In this document: piece by piece, positions 1-9,795 of the stretch | How the letters are laid out: every line of letters begins with the position of its first letter | Position numbering within the stretch: position 1 is the first letter of the stretch | Assembly: GCF_008373765.1 (NCBI RefSeq) | Contig: NZ_VUJW01000002.1 | Location: 1 to 64,000 of the forward strand | Origin: Nocardioides antri | GTDB taxonomy: Bacteria > Actinomycetota > Actinomycetes > Propionibacteriales > Nocardioidaceae | Length of the DNA: 64,000 bases | Reading direction: 5' to 3' | The notes under the pieces: generated by a model | Seen by the model: only the letters and a program-made list of their open reading frames with translations | Database searches by the model: none | What the model was told of the DNA's origin: nothing | Made by a program: the position numbers and the translations under genes

Positions 1-376
1 CAACCGCGGCGGCGCGTCGCGGGCGACGGGGGCGGAGCTCTTCGCGCCCGCCCGCGGGGGGGGGCGGGGGGAGGCGCACGGCGCCCCGCAGCCGCGCGGC
101 CGGGGGGCCCAGCACGGCGGCGGCCGCCGAGCCGATGAGGCCGTCCACGAGCACCGGCGCACCGTCGGGCAGCTCGGCGAGCGCCTGGTCGAGGGCGGCG
201 ACGTCGGCCGGCGAGGGATCGGGCCAGGTCCCGGGGATCCGGTGCTGCTGCACCTGCCAGCCGAGCCCGGCCAGCTCGTCCAGCACCCGGCGGTCGTAGC
301 GGTTGCCGCCGCTCGGCCGGGACGGGTCGTCGATCCCGGCCGGGACCACGGCGTGGACCACCTGGAACGGGCTCAC
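1..376 (-). CDS. Glycosyltransferase (family 4-like), N-terminal fragment, cut by window edge
   Basis: The reading frame starts at a GTG (376..374) whose GTGA overlaps the start codon with... the neighbouring frame's stop: the PTPS-like gene upstream ends at 373..375, so the two are translationally coupled. The first ~95 residues read like the N-terminus of GT4-type glycosyltransferases: a hydrophobic first strand, a glycine/arginine-rich turn (residues ~20-28), then an 'LVDGLI' strand. Beyond that (window positions ~1-100) the frame becomes a run of Pro/Arg from G/C homopolymers and the expected next conserved segment is not visible, so the frame may be broken or the bases unreliable. Function is inferred from the N-terminus only; a sugar-nucleotide-dependent glycosyltransferase is the best guess. 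Confidence 0.55.
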   Translation of the reverse strand, partial: MSPFQVVHAVVPAGIDDPSRPSGGNRYDRRVLDELAGLGWQVQQHRIPGTWPDPSPADVAALDQALAELPDGAPVLVDGLIGSAAAAVLGPPAARLRGAVRLPPPPPAGGREELRPRRPRRAAAV

Positions 377-789
377 AGCGGTCTCTCGTAGCTCGCCCAC
401 GCGATGTGGGACTCCCGCAGCGTGACCTCGATGCCGGCCAGCTCGTCCGCGGGCCGGCCGAGCAGCCCGTCGTGCACCTTCTCCGCGAGCCGGTCGGCGA
501 CCAGCCGGGCGAGCACCTCGGTCGTCGTGTTGACGCCGGCCAGGCCGACGGTGTCGGCCACGTCGTCGAGGTTCCGGTAGGTGAGGTCCGCCAGCACGGC
601 CTTGAGCTGCTCGGTGGCCTGCCCGATGTCGACGACGATCCCCGCCGCGTCCACGTCGTCGGCGACAAAGGTGGCGTCCACGACGAAGGTGGCCCCGTGC
701 AGCTGCTGCGCCGGCCCGAACACCTCCCCGCGGAGGCTGTGGGCCACCATCATGTGGTCGCGGACAGTGACACGGAACCGAGGGCTCAA
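373..789 (-). CDS. 6-pyruvoyl-tetrahydropterin synthase / QueD-like protein with incomplete metal site
   Basis: 138 residues, the usual size of the PTPS/QueD fold. The start is a TTG (789..787) preceded by AGGAGG and overlapping the dehydrogenase stop as TTGA. Family members convert dihydroneopterin triphosphate to pteridine or 7-deazapurine intermediates using a zinc held by three His and a catalytic Cys. Here the first His (H17, 'VAHSL') and the second (H31, 'LHGATF') are present, but the HGH motif reads HGA and the usual Cys before it is absent. The C-terminal 'NTTTEVLA' corresponds to the family's NPTxExLA segment. It lies between an MDR dehydrogenase and a glycosyltransferase, overlapping both. 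It is probably a divergent paralogue with a changed reaction; the substrate is unknown. Confidence 0.75.
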   Translation of the reverse strand: MSPRFRVTVRDHMMVAHSLRGEVFGPAQQLHGATFVVDATFVADDVDAAGIVVDIGQATEQLKAVLADLTYRNLDDVADTVGLAGVNTTTEVLARLVADRLAEKVHDGLLGRPADELAGIEVTLRESHIAWASYERPL

Positions 790-1772
790 CGTTCCTCCTG
801 GTAGTCGATGGTGTGGCACAGCGCGGTCCGGTCGCCGTCGGCGAGCCGGGCGAGGACGGTCGGCAGCTCGGGGAACGGCGAGCTGCCGGTGAGGAGCGCG
901 TCGAAGGCCGGATCGGCCAGCAGGTCCAGGGCGAGCGCGAGCCGGTCCGCGGTGGTACGCCGCCCGCTCCGGGCGGGGGACACGGTGCCGACCTGGCTGG
1001 CCCGGATCGACAGCCGTGCGGAGTGGAAGGCTCCGCCGAGCGGCAGGGTGACCGACCGGTCGCCGTACCAGCTGACGTCGAGGACGCTGCCGTCCCGCGC
1101 CAGCAGCTCCAGGGAGCGCTGCAGCCCCTCCGACGTCGCGCTGGCGTGGACGACGAGGTCGCAGCCGCCCGGCGCGTCCTCGGGAGCGGCGAAGGTGACG
1201 CCGAGGGCATCGGCGACCGCCGCCCGTGTCGGCTCGGTGTCGACCAGCGTCACCCGGGTGCCGGGGATCCGCGTCAGCAGCCGGGCGACGCAGCAGCCCA
1301 CCATGCCCGCGCCCACCACGGTGACCCGGTCGCCGACCAGCGGCGCGGCGTCCCAGAGCGCGTTCACCGCGGTCTCGACGGTGCCGGCGAGCACCGCCCG
1401 GTCCGAGGGGACGTCGTCGGGGACCTCGGCCACGGCGGAGGCGGGCACGACGTACGCCGTCTGGTGGGGGTAGAGGCAGAACACCCGGCGGTCCTGCAGC
1501 GCGGAGGGGCCGTCCTCGACGACGCCGACGCTGAGGTAGCCGTACTTCACCGGGCCGGGGAAGTCGCCCTCCTGGAACGGCGCCCGCATCTGCTGGTGCT
1601 GGTCGGGCGGGACGCCGCCACGGAACACCAGCGTCTCCGTGCCGCGACTGATGCCGGACCGGAGGGCACGGACCAGCACCTCGCCCGGACCTGGCGTCCG
1701 CAGGGGCTCGCTGCGGATCTCGCCGCGGCCCGGTTCGGCCAACCAGAACGCGCGTGCCTCGCGTTCGCCCAC
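786..1772 (-). CDS. Zinc-type alcohol dehydrogenase-like (MDR) oxidoreductase
   Basis: 328 residues with medium-chain dehydrogenase architecture: a GroES-like N-terminal half and a Rossmann half with the nucleotide-binding turn 'VVGAGMVG' around residues 154-161. The catalytic-zinc Cys of classic alcohol dehydrogenases is replaced ('SGISRGTE' near residue 39), as in BchC-like members, and the structural four-Cys lobe is missing, so it is likely a zinc-free or zinc-poor NAD(P)-dependent oxidoreductase. GTG start at 1772. It is first of at least three overlapping genes transcribed leftwards (dehydrogenase, PTPS-like, glycosyltransferase) and divergent from the CDP-alcohol phosphotransferase fusion, with 97 bases between start codons. 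Substrate unknown. Confidence 0.8.
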   Translation of the reverse strand: MGEREARAFWLAEPGRGEIRSEPLRTPGPGEVLVRALRSGISRGTETLVFRGGVPPDQHQQMRAPFQEGDFPGPVKYGYLSVGVVEDGPSALQDRRVFCLYPHQTAYVVPASAVAEVPDDVPSDRAVLAGTVETAVNALWDAAPLVGDRVTVVGAGMVGCCVARLLTRIPGTRVTLVDTEPTRAAVADALGVTFAAPEDAPGGCDLVVHASATSEGLQRSLELLARDGSVLDVSWYGDRSVTLPLGGAFHSARLSIRASQVGTVSPARSGRRTTADRLALALDLLADPAFDALLTGSSPFPELPTVLARLADGDRTALCHTIDYQEER

Positions 1773-1869
1773 AGTGGCGTCTCCTCTCGCCCGCTCCGTC
1801 CAGGTGAACCGGAAGGGGTCCCGTCCCGTAGTACCCCGTATCCCGGTTATCCCTACACACGGAGGCGCG

Positions 1870-4143
1870 GTGGATTGGGTTCAGCTCGGGCCCGTCGGGT
1901 GGTCCGCCGCGGTGCTGTGCGGTGTCTCCCTCGCCGTGCTCCTCGACGGCGCCCTGGCGCGGCACGGCGTGTCCCTCGGCCCGGCCGGCTGGATCACCCT
2001 GACCCGGGGCGTGCTCGCCTGCGGTGTGGCCGGCCTGACCGCGGAGTCGTACGTCGGGGGCGACCACGTCGCACTCGTGGTCGCGGCCGCCACGATCGGC
2101 CTGTGCCTCGACGCCGTCGACGGCCGGGTGGCCCGACGGACCGGCACGGAGACCCCGCTCGGCGCGCGCTTCGACATGGAGGTCGACGCGTTCCTCATCG
2201 CCGTCCTCAGCGTGTACGTCGCTCCGACCGTCGGCTGGTGGGTGCTCGCGATCGGCGCTCTCCGCTACGCCTACGTCGCCGTCACCTGGGTCGTCCGCTG
2301 GCTGCGCCGGCCGCTGCCGCCCCGGTACTCCGCGAAGGTCGTCGCCGCGATCCAGGGGATCGTCCTGACCGTCGCCGCGTCCGGCCTGCCGCCCCCGGCC
2401 CTCACCCGGCTCGCCCTCGCGGTCGCGCTGGCCCTCCTCGTCGAGTCGTTCGCCCGGGACGTGCGAACGCTGTGGCGGCTGCGCGCGGAGGGCCTCCCGT
2501 CCGTCGGCAGGGCCCCGGCCGGTGCACTCGTCACTCCCGGTGCCCTCACCGCCGTCGCCGTCGCCGGCCTCTGGCTGGCGCTCGTGATGCCCGACCCGGC
2601 CGACGGGTTGGCCGCGGACGACCTGCTGCGGATCCCGCTGGAAGGGCTGGTCCTCGTCGCGGCCGCGCTGGTGCTGCCACCACGCCCGGGCCGGTGGGCG
2701 GCCGCCGGCTTCGGCGCGCTCGCCGGCGCGCTCGTCGTGCTGCGGGTGCTCGACAGCGGCTTCGCCGTCGTGCTGGACCGGCCGTTCGACCCGCTCGGCG
2801 ACTGGTCCTACCTGGGCTCCGGAGTCGGCGTGCTCGGCGACTCGATCGGCGACCTCGGCGCCCGGGTCGCGGCGGTCGCCGCGGTGCTGCTGGTCGGCCT
2901 CGTGGTCGTCGGGCTCGCCCTCGCTGCGGCACGGGTCGCGCGGGTGGCGGCCGACCACCGGCGCGGGGCGGTCCGGGGCGTCGTCGCGCTCGGCACGGCG
3001 TGGGCGGTGTGCGCGGTCGCGAGCATCCACGTCGGTGGGGGCGCGCCGGTCGCCGCTGCCGGAGCGACCGGGCTCGCGGTCGACACCGTCGACCGGGTGC
3101 GGACCGGGTTCGCCGACCGGGAGGACTTCGCCGAGGAGATCGAGGCCGACCCGTTCGCCGACGTCCCGGCCGAGGACCTGCTGACCGGGCTGCGCGGCCG
3201 GGACGTGCTGCTGGTCTTCGTCGAGAGCTACGGGCGCACGGCGACCCGCGGGTCGTCGTACGCACCGGGGGTGCAGGACGTCCTGACCGACGGCACCCGC
3301 CGTCTTGCGGCCGCGGGCTACGCCACCCGGAGCGCCTACCTGACCTCGCCGACGTACGGCGCCGGGAGCTGGCTGGCCCACGGGACCGCCCAGTCGGGGC
3401 TGTGGGTCGACAGCGAGCGGCGCTACGGGCAGCTCCTCGACAGCGACCGGCTGACGCTCACGAGCGCGTTCGAGCGGGCCGGCTGGCGCACCGTCTTCGA
3501 CGTGCCGGCCAACACCGAGGACTGGCCGGAGGGCGCGGCGTTCTACGGCTTCGACACGATCTACGACTCGCGCAACGTCGGCTATGCGGGACCGGAGTTC
3601 GGCTACGCCCCGGTGCCGGACCAGTACACGCTGGAGCACTTCCGGCGCGAGGAGCTGGCCCCGGCCGACCGGCCGCCGGTGTTCGCGGAGATCGACCTGA
3701 TCTCCAGCCACCACCCCTGGACGCCACCGCCGCCGCTGGTGCCGTGGGACGAGGTCGGCGACGGCTCGGTCTTCCACGGGACCACCGAGGACGCCGAGCC
3801 CGTCGACCAGGAGGCGGACCCGACGCGCGCCCAGGACCTCTACGGCCGGTCGATCCAGTACTCCTGGGAGACCCTGGTCTCCTTCCTGGAGACCTACCCC
3901 GATCCGGACCGGGTGCTGATCGTGCTGGGCGACCACGAGCCGTGGTCCTACGTCAGCGGTGACCCTGATGACGGGGCCGGCCGCGACGTGCCGGTCACCG
4001 TGATCAGCCAGGACCGGGGCGTCGTACGCCGCATCGCCGACTGGGGCTGGCACCCGGGCCTGCTGCCGCCGGACGGCGCGCCGGTCTGGCCGATGTCCGA
4101 CCTGCGCGACCGGGTGCTGGCGACGTTCGGCGCCGGCGGCTGA
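1870..4143 (+). CDS. CDP-alcohol phosphatidyltransferase fused to sulfatase/phosphoglycerol-transferase-like domain
   Basis: 757 residues from the GTG at 1870, which has GGAGG 5 bases upstream; the open frame extends further up but without a ribosome site. The N-terminal ~200 residues carry the complete CDP-alcohol phosphotransferase signature: D-A-V-D-G-R-V-A-R, then a Gly and two Asp spaced as in D(x)2DG(x)2AR(x)8G(x)3D(x)3D (about residues 79-104). More membrane helices follow (~230-400). The C-terminal part, starting near the '[13 protein letters not shown]' strand, is an alkaline-phosphatase-superfamily (sulfatase/LTA-synthase-like) domain ending in a '[11 protein letters not shown]' metal-site strand. 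Predicted membrane enzyme that makes a phosphodiester-linked polar lipid and may modify it outside the membrane. The product is unknown; the domain fusion is what the sequence shows. Confidence 0.82.
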   Translation: MDWVQLGPVGWSAAVLCGVSLAVLLDGALARHGVSLGPAGWITLTRGVLACGVAGLTAESYVGGDHVALVVAAATIGLCLDAVDGRVARRTGTETPLGARFDMEVDAFLIAVLSVYVAPTVGWWVLAIGALRYAYVAVTWVVRWLRRPLPPRYSAKVVAAIQGIVLTVAASGLPPPALTRLALAVALALLVESFARDVRTLWRLRAEGLPSVGRAPAGALVTPGALTAVAVAGLWLALVMPDPADGLAADDLLRIPLEGLVLVAAALVLPPRPGRWAAAGFGALAGALVVLRVLDSGFAVVLDRPFDPLGDWSYLGSGVGVLGDSIGDLGARVAAVAAVLLVGLVVVGLALAAARVARVAADHRRGAVRGVVALGTAWAVCAVASIHVGGGAPVAAAGATGLAVDTVDRVRTGFADREDFAEEIEADPFADVPAEDLLTGLRGRDVLLVFVESYGRTATRGSSYAPGVQDVLTDGTRRLAAAGYATRSAYLTSPTYGAGSWLAHGTAQSGLWVDSERRYGQLLDSDRLTLTSAFERAGWRTVFDVPANTEDWPEGAAFYGFDTIYDSRNVGYAGPEFGYAPVPDQYTLEHFRREELAPADRPPVFAEIDLISSHHPWTPPPPLVPWDEVGDGSVFHGTTEDAEPVDQEADPTRAQDLYGRSIQYSWETLVSFLETYPDPDRVLIVLGDHEPWSYVSGDPDDGAGRDVPVTVISQDRGVVRRIADWGWHPGLLPPDGAPVWPMSDLRDRVLATFGAGG

Positions 4144-4147
4144 GCCG

Positions 4148-4858
4148 TCACTGGTCGAGGCGGAGGACGGCGTCCCCGTCGGAGGTGCGCACCTCGACCG
4201 CAGCGATCGCGTCCGGGCCGACGGCCGTCGCGCCGGTGACGTGCATCTCCTCGCCGGGCAGCGCCTGGAAGCTGGCGACCTTCTCGACCCGACCGTCGGT
4301 CGTCTCGACCACCAGGGTGTAGACCCGGTCCTCGGCGTAGCCGTAGGGCGCGTCGTAGACACAGGTCAGGTCGAGCCGGGTGCCCCACGGCACCTCGGTC
4401 AGGGACACCCACCCGGTCGACCTGCTCGAGCCGACCGGGTCGAGCTGCTCCGAGGGCGCTGTGCTGGGGGCGGTGGTCGGTGCGGTGACCGTGACGGGCG
4501 GGGACGCCGCCGGGGTCTCGTCGCCGTCGAGCGCGACGAGCGCCGCGACGGATCCTCCGGCGATGACCGCGACGGCGGCCGCGGCGCCGAGCGCGGCGCG
4601 CGTCGTACGCCACCGCTGGTCGCGGCGGACGGCGGCGACCAGGCGGGGGAGCAGGGTCTCCGGGACGGGTACGGCGTCGGAGGGCTCCAGGACCTCGGCC
4701 GGCACCTTGGCCAGGAGCCCCGGCATGCCGGCGAGCTCGCGCACGGCCCGGGCGCACTCCTCGCAGTCCGCGAGGTGGCGCTCGTAGTCGGCGCGCTCGG
4801 TGGGCGAGAGCGACCCGAGGACGTAGGCGGCGTCGAGGGTGGCGTAGGGACAGCTCAT
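4148..4858 (-). CDS. Zinc-binding anti-sigma factor, single-span membrane protein
   Basis: 236 residues. The N-terminus has the ZAS motif Hx3Cx2C (H28, C32, C35; '[13 protein letters not shown]') that binds and inhibits group IV sigma factors. A single hydrophobic span follows (~residues 85-109, Ala/Val-rich), then a Thr/Pro/Ser linker and an extracytoplasmic domain of about 100 residues. The ATG at 4858 overlaps the sigma-factor stop as ATGA, so the pair is translationally coupled, typical of sigma/anti-sigma stoichiometric expression. The outer domain presumably senses an envelope or redox signal; the signal cannot be read from sequence. Layout resembles RslA/RskA-type anti-sigma factors of mycobacteria. 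Confidence 0.9.
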   Translation of the reverse strand: MSCPYATLDAAYVLGSLSPTERADYERHLADCEECARAVRELAGMPGLLAKVPAEVLEPSDAVPVPETLLPRLVAAVRRDQRWRTTRAALGAAAAVAVIAGGSVAALVALDGDETPAASPPVTVTAPTTAPSTAPSEQLDPVGSSRSTGWVSLTEVPWGTRLDLTCVYDAPYGYAEDRVYTLVVETTDGRVEKVASFQALPGEEMHVTGATAVGPDAIAAVEVRTSDGDAVLRLDQ

Positions 4859-5367
4859 GCGCCCACCCCCAGCTCCTCGAGCGCGAGCCGCAGCGAGCGC
4901 AGCGCGTAGTGGGTGCGGGACTTCACGGTGCCCTCGGGGATCCCGAGCCTGCGGGCGACCTCCGCGACCGAGCGGCCGCGGTAGTAGCACTCCAGCAGCA
5001 CCGACCGGTGGTCGTCGGACAGGTGGCTGAGGGCCTCCGCGACCACCCACGACAGCAGCAGCTCGTCGGTCCGGTCGTCGACGGCAGGCAGCTCGCCGAG
5101 GTCGTCGGTCGGGAACTCGCTCCGCGCCCGCCTCGACCGCCACTCGTCGATGACGATGTTGCGGGCCACGGTGAACAGCCAGGACCGCACCGACCCGCGC
5201 GACTCCTCCAGGACCGCCGCGTTGCGCCAGGCCCGGAGCAGCGTCTCCTGCGCGACGTCCTCCGCGTGCGCCCGGTCGTTGCCCGTGAGGTGCAGGCAGA
5301 ACGCCCACAGCGCGGCGGCATGCTCGTCGTGCAGCTGTCGCATCACCGCGGCGGGGCTCTCGGCCAT
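4855..5367 (-). CDS. ECF (group IV) RNA polymerase sigma factor
   Basis: 170 residues. Sigma-2 region includes the 'AEDVAQETLLRAWR' helix and the 'LFTVARNIVIDEWR' segment that recognises the -10 element; sigma-4 is a C-terminal helix-turn-helix ('VAEVARRLGIPEGTVKSR'). The ATG at 5367 is preferred over the in-frame GTG at 5379 because GGGAGGT lies 3-4 bases upstream. It is followed, with a 4-base overlap, by its cognate ZAS anti-sigma factor. By family and partner it is closest in layout to SigL/SigK-type stress sigma factors. Targets are unknown. The neighbouring acs gene is 41 bases away and reads in the same direction from its own start. Confidence 0.92.
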   Translation of the reverse strand: MAESPAAVMRQLHDEHAAALWAFCLHLTGNDRAHAEDVAQETLLRAWRNAAVLEESRGSVRSWLFTVARNIVIDEWRSRRARSEFPTDDLGELPAVDDRTDELLLSWVVAEALSHLSDDHRSVLLECYYRGRSVAEVARRLGIPEGTVKSRTHYALRSLRLALEELGVGA

Positions 5368-5408
5368 GACACCTCCCACCTCTCACACGTAGGCGGGGTG
5401 GGAGAGGT

Positions 5409-7385
5409 TCAGTCCTCGGAGCTGGAGCTCATCCCCTGGGAGATCAGGTCCATCACCGAGCTGTCGGCGAGGGTCGTGACGTCCCCGACCTCCCGGTGCT
5501 CGGCCACGTCACGGAGCAGGCGCCGCATGATCTTGCCCGAGCGGGTCTTGGGCAGCTCGGGAACGATCATGATCTGGCGCGGGGTGGCGATCGGACCGAT
5601 CTCCTTGCGGACGTGGCCGCGCAGCTCCTGGACGATGTCGGCGCCACCGTCACCGGCGTTCTCTCTGAGGATGACGAACGCGCACACGGCCTGGCCGGTG
5701 TCCTCGTCCTTGGCGCCGACCACGGCGGCCTCGGCGACCTTGGGGTGGGAGACCAGGGCGGACTCGATCTCGGTGGTCGAGAGCCGGTGGCCGGAGACGT
5801 TCATGACGTCGTCGACCCGGCCCAGCACCCAGATGTCGCCGTCGGTGTCCTTCTTCGCGCCGTCGCCGGCGAAGTAGTAGCCCTGCTTCTTGAAGCGGGA
5901 CCAGTAGGTGTCGACGTAGCGGTCGTCGTCGCCCCACAGCGTGCGCAGCATCGAGGGCCACGGCGCGGTCACCACGAGGTAGCCACCCGAGCCGTTCGGG
6001 ACCGGGTTGCCGTCGTCGTCGACGACGTCGGCCGCGACGCCGGGGATCGGGGTCATCGCGGAGCCCGGCTTGCCGTGGGTGACACCCGGCAGCGGACTGA
6101 TCATGATCATCCCGGTCTCGGTCTGCCACCAGGTGTCGACCACCGGGGTGCGGTCGCCGCCGATGACGTTGCGGTACCAGATGTAGGCCTCCGGGTTGAT
6201 CGGCTCACCCACCGAGCCGAGGATCCGCACCGACGACATGTCGCGCTGGTCGGGGATCTCGCGGCCCTGCTTCATGAACGAGCGGATCGCGGTGGGGGCG
6301 GTGTAGAAGACCGTGACGCCGTACTGCTCGATGATCTGCCACCACCGACCGCGCTCGGGGCTGTCGGGGGTGCCTTCGTAGAGCACCTGGGTCACGCCGT
6401 TGGCCAGCGGCCCGTAGACGATGTAGCTGTGCCCCGTCACCCAGCCGATGTCGGCGGTGCACCAGTAGACGTCCTCGTCGGGCTTGAGGTCGAAGACCGC
6501 GTGGTGGGTGTAGGACGTGCCGACCAGGTAGCCACCGGTCGTGTGCAGGATGCCCTTCGGCTTGCCCGTGGTGCCGGAGGTGTACATGACGTAGAGCGGG
6601 TGCTCGGCGTCGAACGCCTCCGGGGTGTGCTCGGTCGACGCGTTCGCCACGACGTCGTCCCACCACACGTCCACGTCGTCGTCCCAGCCGTCCGGACCCA
6701 GGTCCTGGCCGGTACGACGCACGACCAGCACCTTCTCCACGACGTCGGTCTTGGTGCGGGCCTCGTCCACCGCCGGCTTGAGCGCCGACGGCGCACCTCG
6801 GCGGTAGCCGCCGTCGGAGGTGATGACGACCTTCGCCTGGCAGTCGTCCAGACGCGAGGCCAGTGCATCGGCGGAGAAGCCGCCGAAGACCACCGTGTGC
6901 GGGGCGCCGATCCGCGCGCAGGCGAGCATCGCGACGATCGCCTCCGGGATCATCGGCATGTAGATCGCCACCCGGTCACCGGTCGCCACACCCAGCGAGG
7001 TCAGCGCGTTGGCCGCCTGCGACACCTCGTCCTTGAGCTGGGCGTAGGTGATGTCGCGGGTGTCGTCCACCGGCTCGCCCACCCAGTGGATCGCGACCTT
7101 GTCGCCCCGCCCGGCCTCGACGTGGCGGTCCACGCAGTTGTAGGCAGCATTGAGCTTTCCGCCGGTGAACCACTTGAAGAACGGCGGGTTGGAGTCGTCG
7201 AGGACGGTGTTCCACCGCTCGGCCCAGGTGAGCCGCTCGGCCTGCTCGGCCCAGAACGCCTGCCGGTCCTTGGCGGCGTGCTCGTAGGCGTCTGCGGTGA
7301 CGTTCGCGTTGGCCGCGAGCTCCGCCGGGGGCTCGAAGCGCCGGTCCTCCTGGAGCAGGTTGGCAAGGGTCTCGTGGTCGGTCAC
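5409..7385 (-). CDS. acs: Acetyl-CoA synthetase
   Basis: About 659 residues, full length for AMP-forming acetyl-CoA synthetase (acetate + ATP + CoA to acetyl-CoA + AMP + PPi). Visible ANL-superfamily motifs: the P-loop-like '[11 protein letters not shown]', the acetate-pocket '[10 protein letters not shown]' segment, the hinge '[18 protein letters not shown]' and the C-terminal acetylation-site lysine region '[11 protein letters not shown]'. Start choice: AGGAG abuts the ATG at 7391 with no spacer but sits 6 bases before an in-frame GTG at 7385, so the GTG is favoured; the difference is two residues. The adjacent actP-like symporter and DUF485 gene, same strand upstream, make an acetate uptake and activation unit. 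Confidence 0.97.
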   Translation of the reverse strand: MTDHETLANLLQEDRRFEPPAELAANANVTADAYEHAAKDRQAFWAEQAERLTWAERWNTVLDDSNPPFFKWFTGGKLNAAYNCVDRHVEAGRGDKVAIHWVGEPVDDTRDITYAQLKDEVSQAANALTSLGVATGDRVAIYMPMIPEAIVAMLACARIGAPHTVVFGGFSADALASRLDDCQAKVVITSDGGYRRGAPSALKPAVDEARTKTDVVEKVLVVRRTGQDLGPDGWDDDVDVWWDDVVANASTEHTPEAFDAEHPLYVMYTSGTTGKPKGILHTTGGYLVGTSYTHHAVFDLKPDEDVYWCTADIGWVTGHSYIVYGPLANGVTQVLYEGTPDSPERGRWWQIIEQYGVTVFYTAPTAIRSFMKQGREIPDQRDMSSVRILGSVGEPINPEAYIWYRNVIGGDRTPVVDTWWQTETGMIMISPLPGVTHGKPGSAMTPIPGVAADVVDDDGNPVPNGSGGYLVVTAPWPSMLRTLWGDDDRYVDTYWSRFKKQGYYFAGDGAKKDTDGDIWVLGRVDDVMNVSGHRLSTTEIESALVSHPKVAEAAVVGAKDEDTGQAVCAFVILRENAGDGGADIVQELRGHVRKEIGPIATPRQIMIVPELPKTRSGKIMRRLLRDVAEHREVGDVTTLADSSVMDLISQGMSSSSED

Positions 7386-7477
7386 GGTCATCTCCTGAAG
7401 ATCCTCCGGGTGTCTCGCCTCACACTAGGCCGGTTGCGCCGAGTGTGACCACGGACGGGTTGCTGACGGGTTGCATC

Positions 7478-7516
7478 GGTCGCTGGTCGAGGTGCGAGCG
7501 CAGCGAGCCTCGAGAC
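7478..7516. repeat. Interspersed palindromic-type repeat between actP and acs
   Basis: A ~39-base element beginning GGTCGCTGGTCGAGGTGCGA and ending GCGAGCCTCGAGACC, imperfectly self-complementary. A variant of the same element lies between topA and tmk (57249-57292), and a short form resembling its end occurs inside nasB (25240-25268). It fills most of the gap between actP and acs and may terminate or process the transcript. Similar elements are, from memory, abundant in Nocardioides genomes. Confidence 0.6.
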
Positions 7517-7543
7517 CGAGGCCCGCTGCGCCCCCGTGGATCG

Positions 7544-9166
7544 CTAGTGCTCGATGGCCTGCTCGGACCCCGCGCCGGTGAGCGCGCGGACCTCGAGCTC
7601 GGTGAACCGCTCCTCGGCCTCCGGCTCCCGGGACGTGATCGTGCCGAGCCAGCCGAGCACGAAGCCCAGCGGGATCGAGACGATGCCGGGGTTGCTGAGC
7701 GGGAACCAGGACCAGTCGGAACCGGTGACCAGCGAGGTCGGCTCGCCGGAGACCGTCGGTGAGAAGAACACCAGGCCGACGCAGGAGACCAAGCCTCCGT
7801 AGATGCTCCAGACCGCGCCACGGGTGTTGAAGCGGCGCCAGAACATGTTGTAGACGATCGCCGGCAGGTTGGCCGACGCCGCGACCGCGAAGGCCAGCGC
7901 CACCAGGAACGCGATGTTGAGCTCCTGAGCCGGGATCGAGAGCCCGATGGCGACCGCGCCGATGCCGACCGCGGCGAGCTTGGCCATCCGGACCTCCTCC
8001 CGCTCGGTCGCCTGTCCACGACGGATGACGCTGTTGTAGATGTCGTGCGCCACCGAGGTCGAGGACGCCAGGGTGAGGCCGGCAACCACCGCAAGGATCG
8101 TTGCGAACGCGACCGCAGCGATGAGAGCGAGCAGGATCGCGCCGCCGTTCGAGCCCTCGCCACCGCCGACCGCCTCGGCCAGGAGCGGCGAGGCGAGGTT
8201 CCCGCCGGAGGCGGCGACGTCGGCGAACTTGTCGCCCGTGAGCAGTGCGGCCGCGCCGAAGCCCAGGACCAGGGTGAACAGGTAGAACACGCCGATCAGG
8301 ACGATGGCCCAGAGCACCGACTTCCGGGCGTCGCGCGACGTCGGGACGGTGTAGAAGCGGATCAGGATGTGCGGCAGGCCCGCGGTGCCCAGCACCAGGG
8401 CGAGGCCGAGGGACAGGAAGTTGATCTTCGAGGTGAGGTCCGCGCCGTACTGCAGGCCGGGCTCGAGGAACGCCGCGGAGTCCTTGGCGTCGGGACGCTC
8501 GCCGTAGTTGCCTGCGGCGGTGCCGAGCAGCTCGGAGAGGTTGAAGCCGAACTCACCGAGCACCAGCACGACGATCAGCGCGGAGCCTGCCATGAGCAGG
8601 ACGGCCTTCACGATCTGCACCCAGGTCGTGCCCTTCATGCCGCCGAAGGTCACGTAGAAGATCATCAGCGCGCCGACGCCGAGGATGGTCAGGTTCTTCA
8701 GCCACTGGTCGTCGACGCCGAGCAGCAGCGCCACCAGGGCACCGGCACCGACCATCTGGGCCAGCAGGTAGAAGATCGACACGACCACCGTCGAGGTGGC
8801 CGCAGCGGTGCGGACCGGCCGCTGCCGCATCCGGTACGCGAGCTGGTCGGCCATGGTGAAGCGACCGGAGTTGCGCAGCATCTCGGCGACGAGCAGCAGC
8901 GCGACCAGCCACGCGACGAGGAACCCGATCGAGTACAGGAATCCGTCGTAGCCGTAGATCGCGATCGCGCCCGAGATCCCGAGGAACGACGCGGCGGACA
9001 TGTAGTCGCCGCCGATGGCGAGACCGTTCTGGATGCCGGAGAACGAGCGGCCGCCGGCGTAGTAGTCGGCGGCGTCCTTGGTCTGGCGGCTGGCCCAGAT
9101 CGTGATGCCGAGGGTCAGCGCGACGACCGCGAGGAACAGGATCGCGGTGAGTGCCTGGTGATCCAT
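7544..9166 (-). CDS. actP: Cation/acetate symporter
   Basis: 540 residues with about 13 hydrophobic spans, matching the solute:sodium symporter family, ActP/MctC branch. N-terminal 'FYAGGRSFSG'-like segment (here 'DYYAGGRSFSGIQNG'), 'IGGDYMSAASFLG' and 'TVPTSRDARKS' are characteristic of acetate/propionate/pyruvate permeases. The upstream DUF485 gene overlaps it by one base (TGATG), and acs lies downstream, so it most likely imports acetate or related short acids driven by Na+ or H+. A second, more distant copy with its own small partner is at 31549-33072. Confidence 0.93.
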   Translation of the reverse strand: MDHQALTAILFLAVVALTLGITIWASRQTKDAADYYAGGRSFSGIQNGLAIGGDYMSAASFLGISGAIAIYGYDGFLYSIGFLVAWLVALLLVAEMLRNSGRFTMADQLAYRMRQRPVRTAAATSTVVVSIFYLLAQMVGAGALVALLLGVDDQWLKNLTILGVGALMIFYVTFGGMKGTTWVQIVKAVLLMAGSALIVVLVLGEFGFNLSELLGTAAGNYGERPDAKDSAAFLEPGLQYGADLTSKINFLSLGLALVLGTAGLPHILIRFYTVPTSRDARKSVLWAIVLIGVFYLFTLVLGFGAAALLTGDKFADVAASGGNLASPLLAEAVGGGEGSNGGAILLALIAAVAFATILAVVAGLTLASSTSVAHDIYNSVIRRGQATEREEVRMAKLAAVGIGAVAIGLSIPAQELNIAFLVALAFAVAASANLPAIVYNMFWRRFNTRGAVWSIYGGLVSCVGLVFFSPTVSGEPTSLVTGSDWSWFPLSNPGIVSIPLGFVLGWLGTITSREPEAEERFTELEVRALTGAGSEQAIEH

Positions 9167-9543
9167 CAGTGGTCACCCCTTCCGCGGGAGGACCTGCCGT
9201 TGAGCGCGATGAACCGTTCGTCGAGCTCGCGGGCCAGCGGGTCCAGCTTGCTGGCCGAGAACCGGCTGTAGAGCCAGGCGAGCAGGAAGGTCGTGAGGAA
9301 CTGCAGCAGCCCGAAGACGAGGGCGACGTTGATGTTCCCGACGACCTTGGTGCTCATCAGGTCACCGGCCCAGTTCGATGCGACGACGTAGAGCAGGTAC
9401 CACGTCAGGAACGCGAGCGTGGCGGGGAACACGAAGCCGCGGTAGCGGCGGCGCAGTTCCTGGAACTCTGCTGACGCATGGAGCTCGTCGTAGACGGGAT
9501 CGTGCGGCTCAGCCTGGTGGTGCGGAGCGGTGTCGTGGGACAC
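9166..9543 (-). CDS. DUF485 small membrane protein, symporter partner
   Basis: 125 residues from the GTG at 9543, chosen because TTGGAGG lies 5 bases upstream; an in-frame start at 9576 lacks one. Two membrane spans around 'FPATLAFLTWYLLYVVASNW' and 'INVALVFGLLQFLTTFLLAW', with charged ends ('EFQELRRRYR' before, 'SRFSASKLDPLARELDERF' after), give the DUF485 pattern. DUF485 genes commonly precede actP-type symporters (E. coli yjcH-actP), and here the stop/start codons overlap by one base. It probably acts as an accessory subunit or stability factor; no enzymatic role is visible. Confidence 0.9.
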   Translation of the reverse strand: MSHDTAPHHQAEPHDPVYDELHASAEFQELRRRYRGFVFPATLAFLTWYLLYVVASNWAGDLMSTKVVGNINVALVFGLLQFLTTFLLAWLYSRFSASKLDPLARELDERFIALNGRSSRGRGDH

Positions 9544-9753
9544 GGGAACCTCCAAGGGATGTGTGACGGCCGTCACGGGACGTTAGGGGTCGCGTAGTCC
9601 TACCGGCAGGGGTGTGGTCGGAACACGCGCCCGACGGGGGAACGGTGTCGACGAGCGGTCGGTGCGACGGGACGAGCGGTCGGAGCGCGGATGACCGGGC
9701 GACCGCCGTGCGGCGAGGGCCACAAGGACTTGACCAGCAGGCTGCAGCCTCGA

Positions 9754-9787
9754 TTAGGTGAACCTTACTAAGGCAAGCCTTACTTAA
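9754..9787 (+). promoter_or_regulatory. Two overlapping DtxR/IdeR/DmdR-type iron boxes
   Basis: TTAGGTGAACCTTACTAA (9754-9771) and CTAAGGCAAGCCTTACTTA (9768-9786) are overlapping partial palindromes that match the TTAGGTTAGGCTAACCTAA consensus of actinobacterial iron repressors. They end about 10 bases before the GTG of the first siderophore gene and overlap its ribosome site region (AAGGAGA, 9786-9792). Fe2+-bound repressor here would block both transcription and start of the operon. The arrangement of two half-overlapping sites suggests binding of two dimers on opposite faces, as known for IdeR/DtxR. Confidence 0.85.
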
Positions 9788-9795
9788 GGAGAGCT

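Noticed and set aside
373-4362. 1329-codon open frame on the minus strand
   Set aside because: Runs antisense through the fusion gene and across three others; Arg/Pro/Gly-rich composition of a GC-frame artefact. Only its end (PTPS-like) is real.
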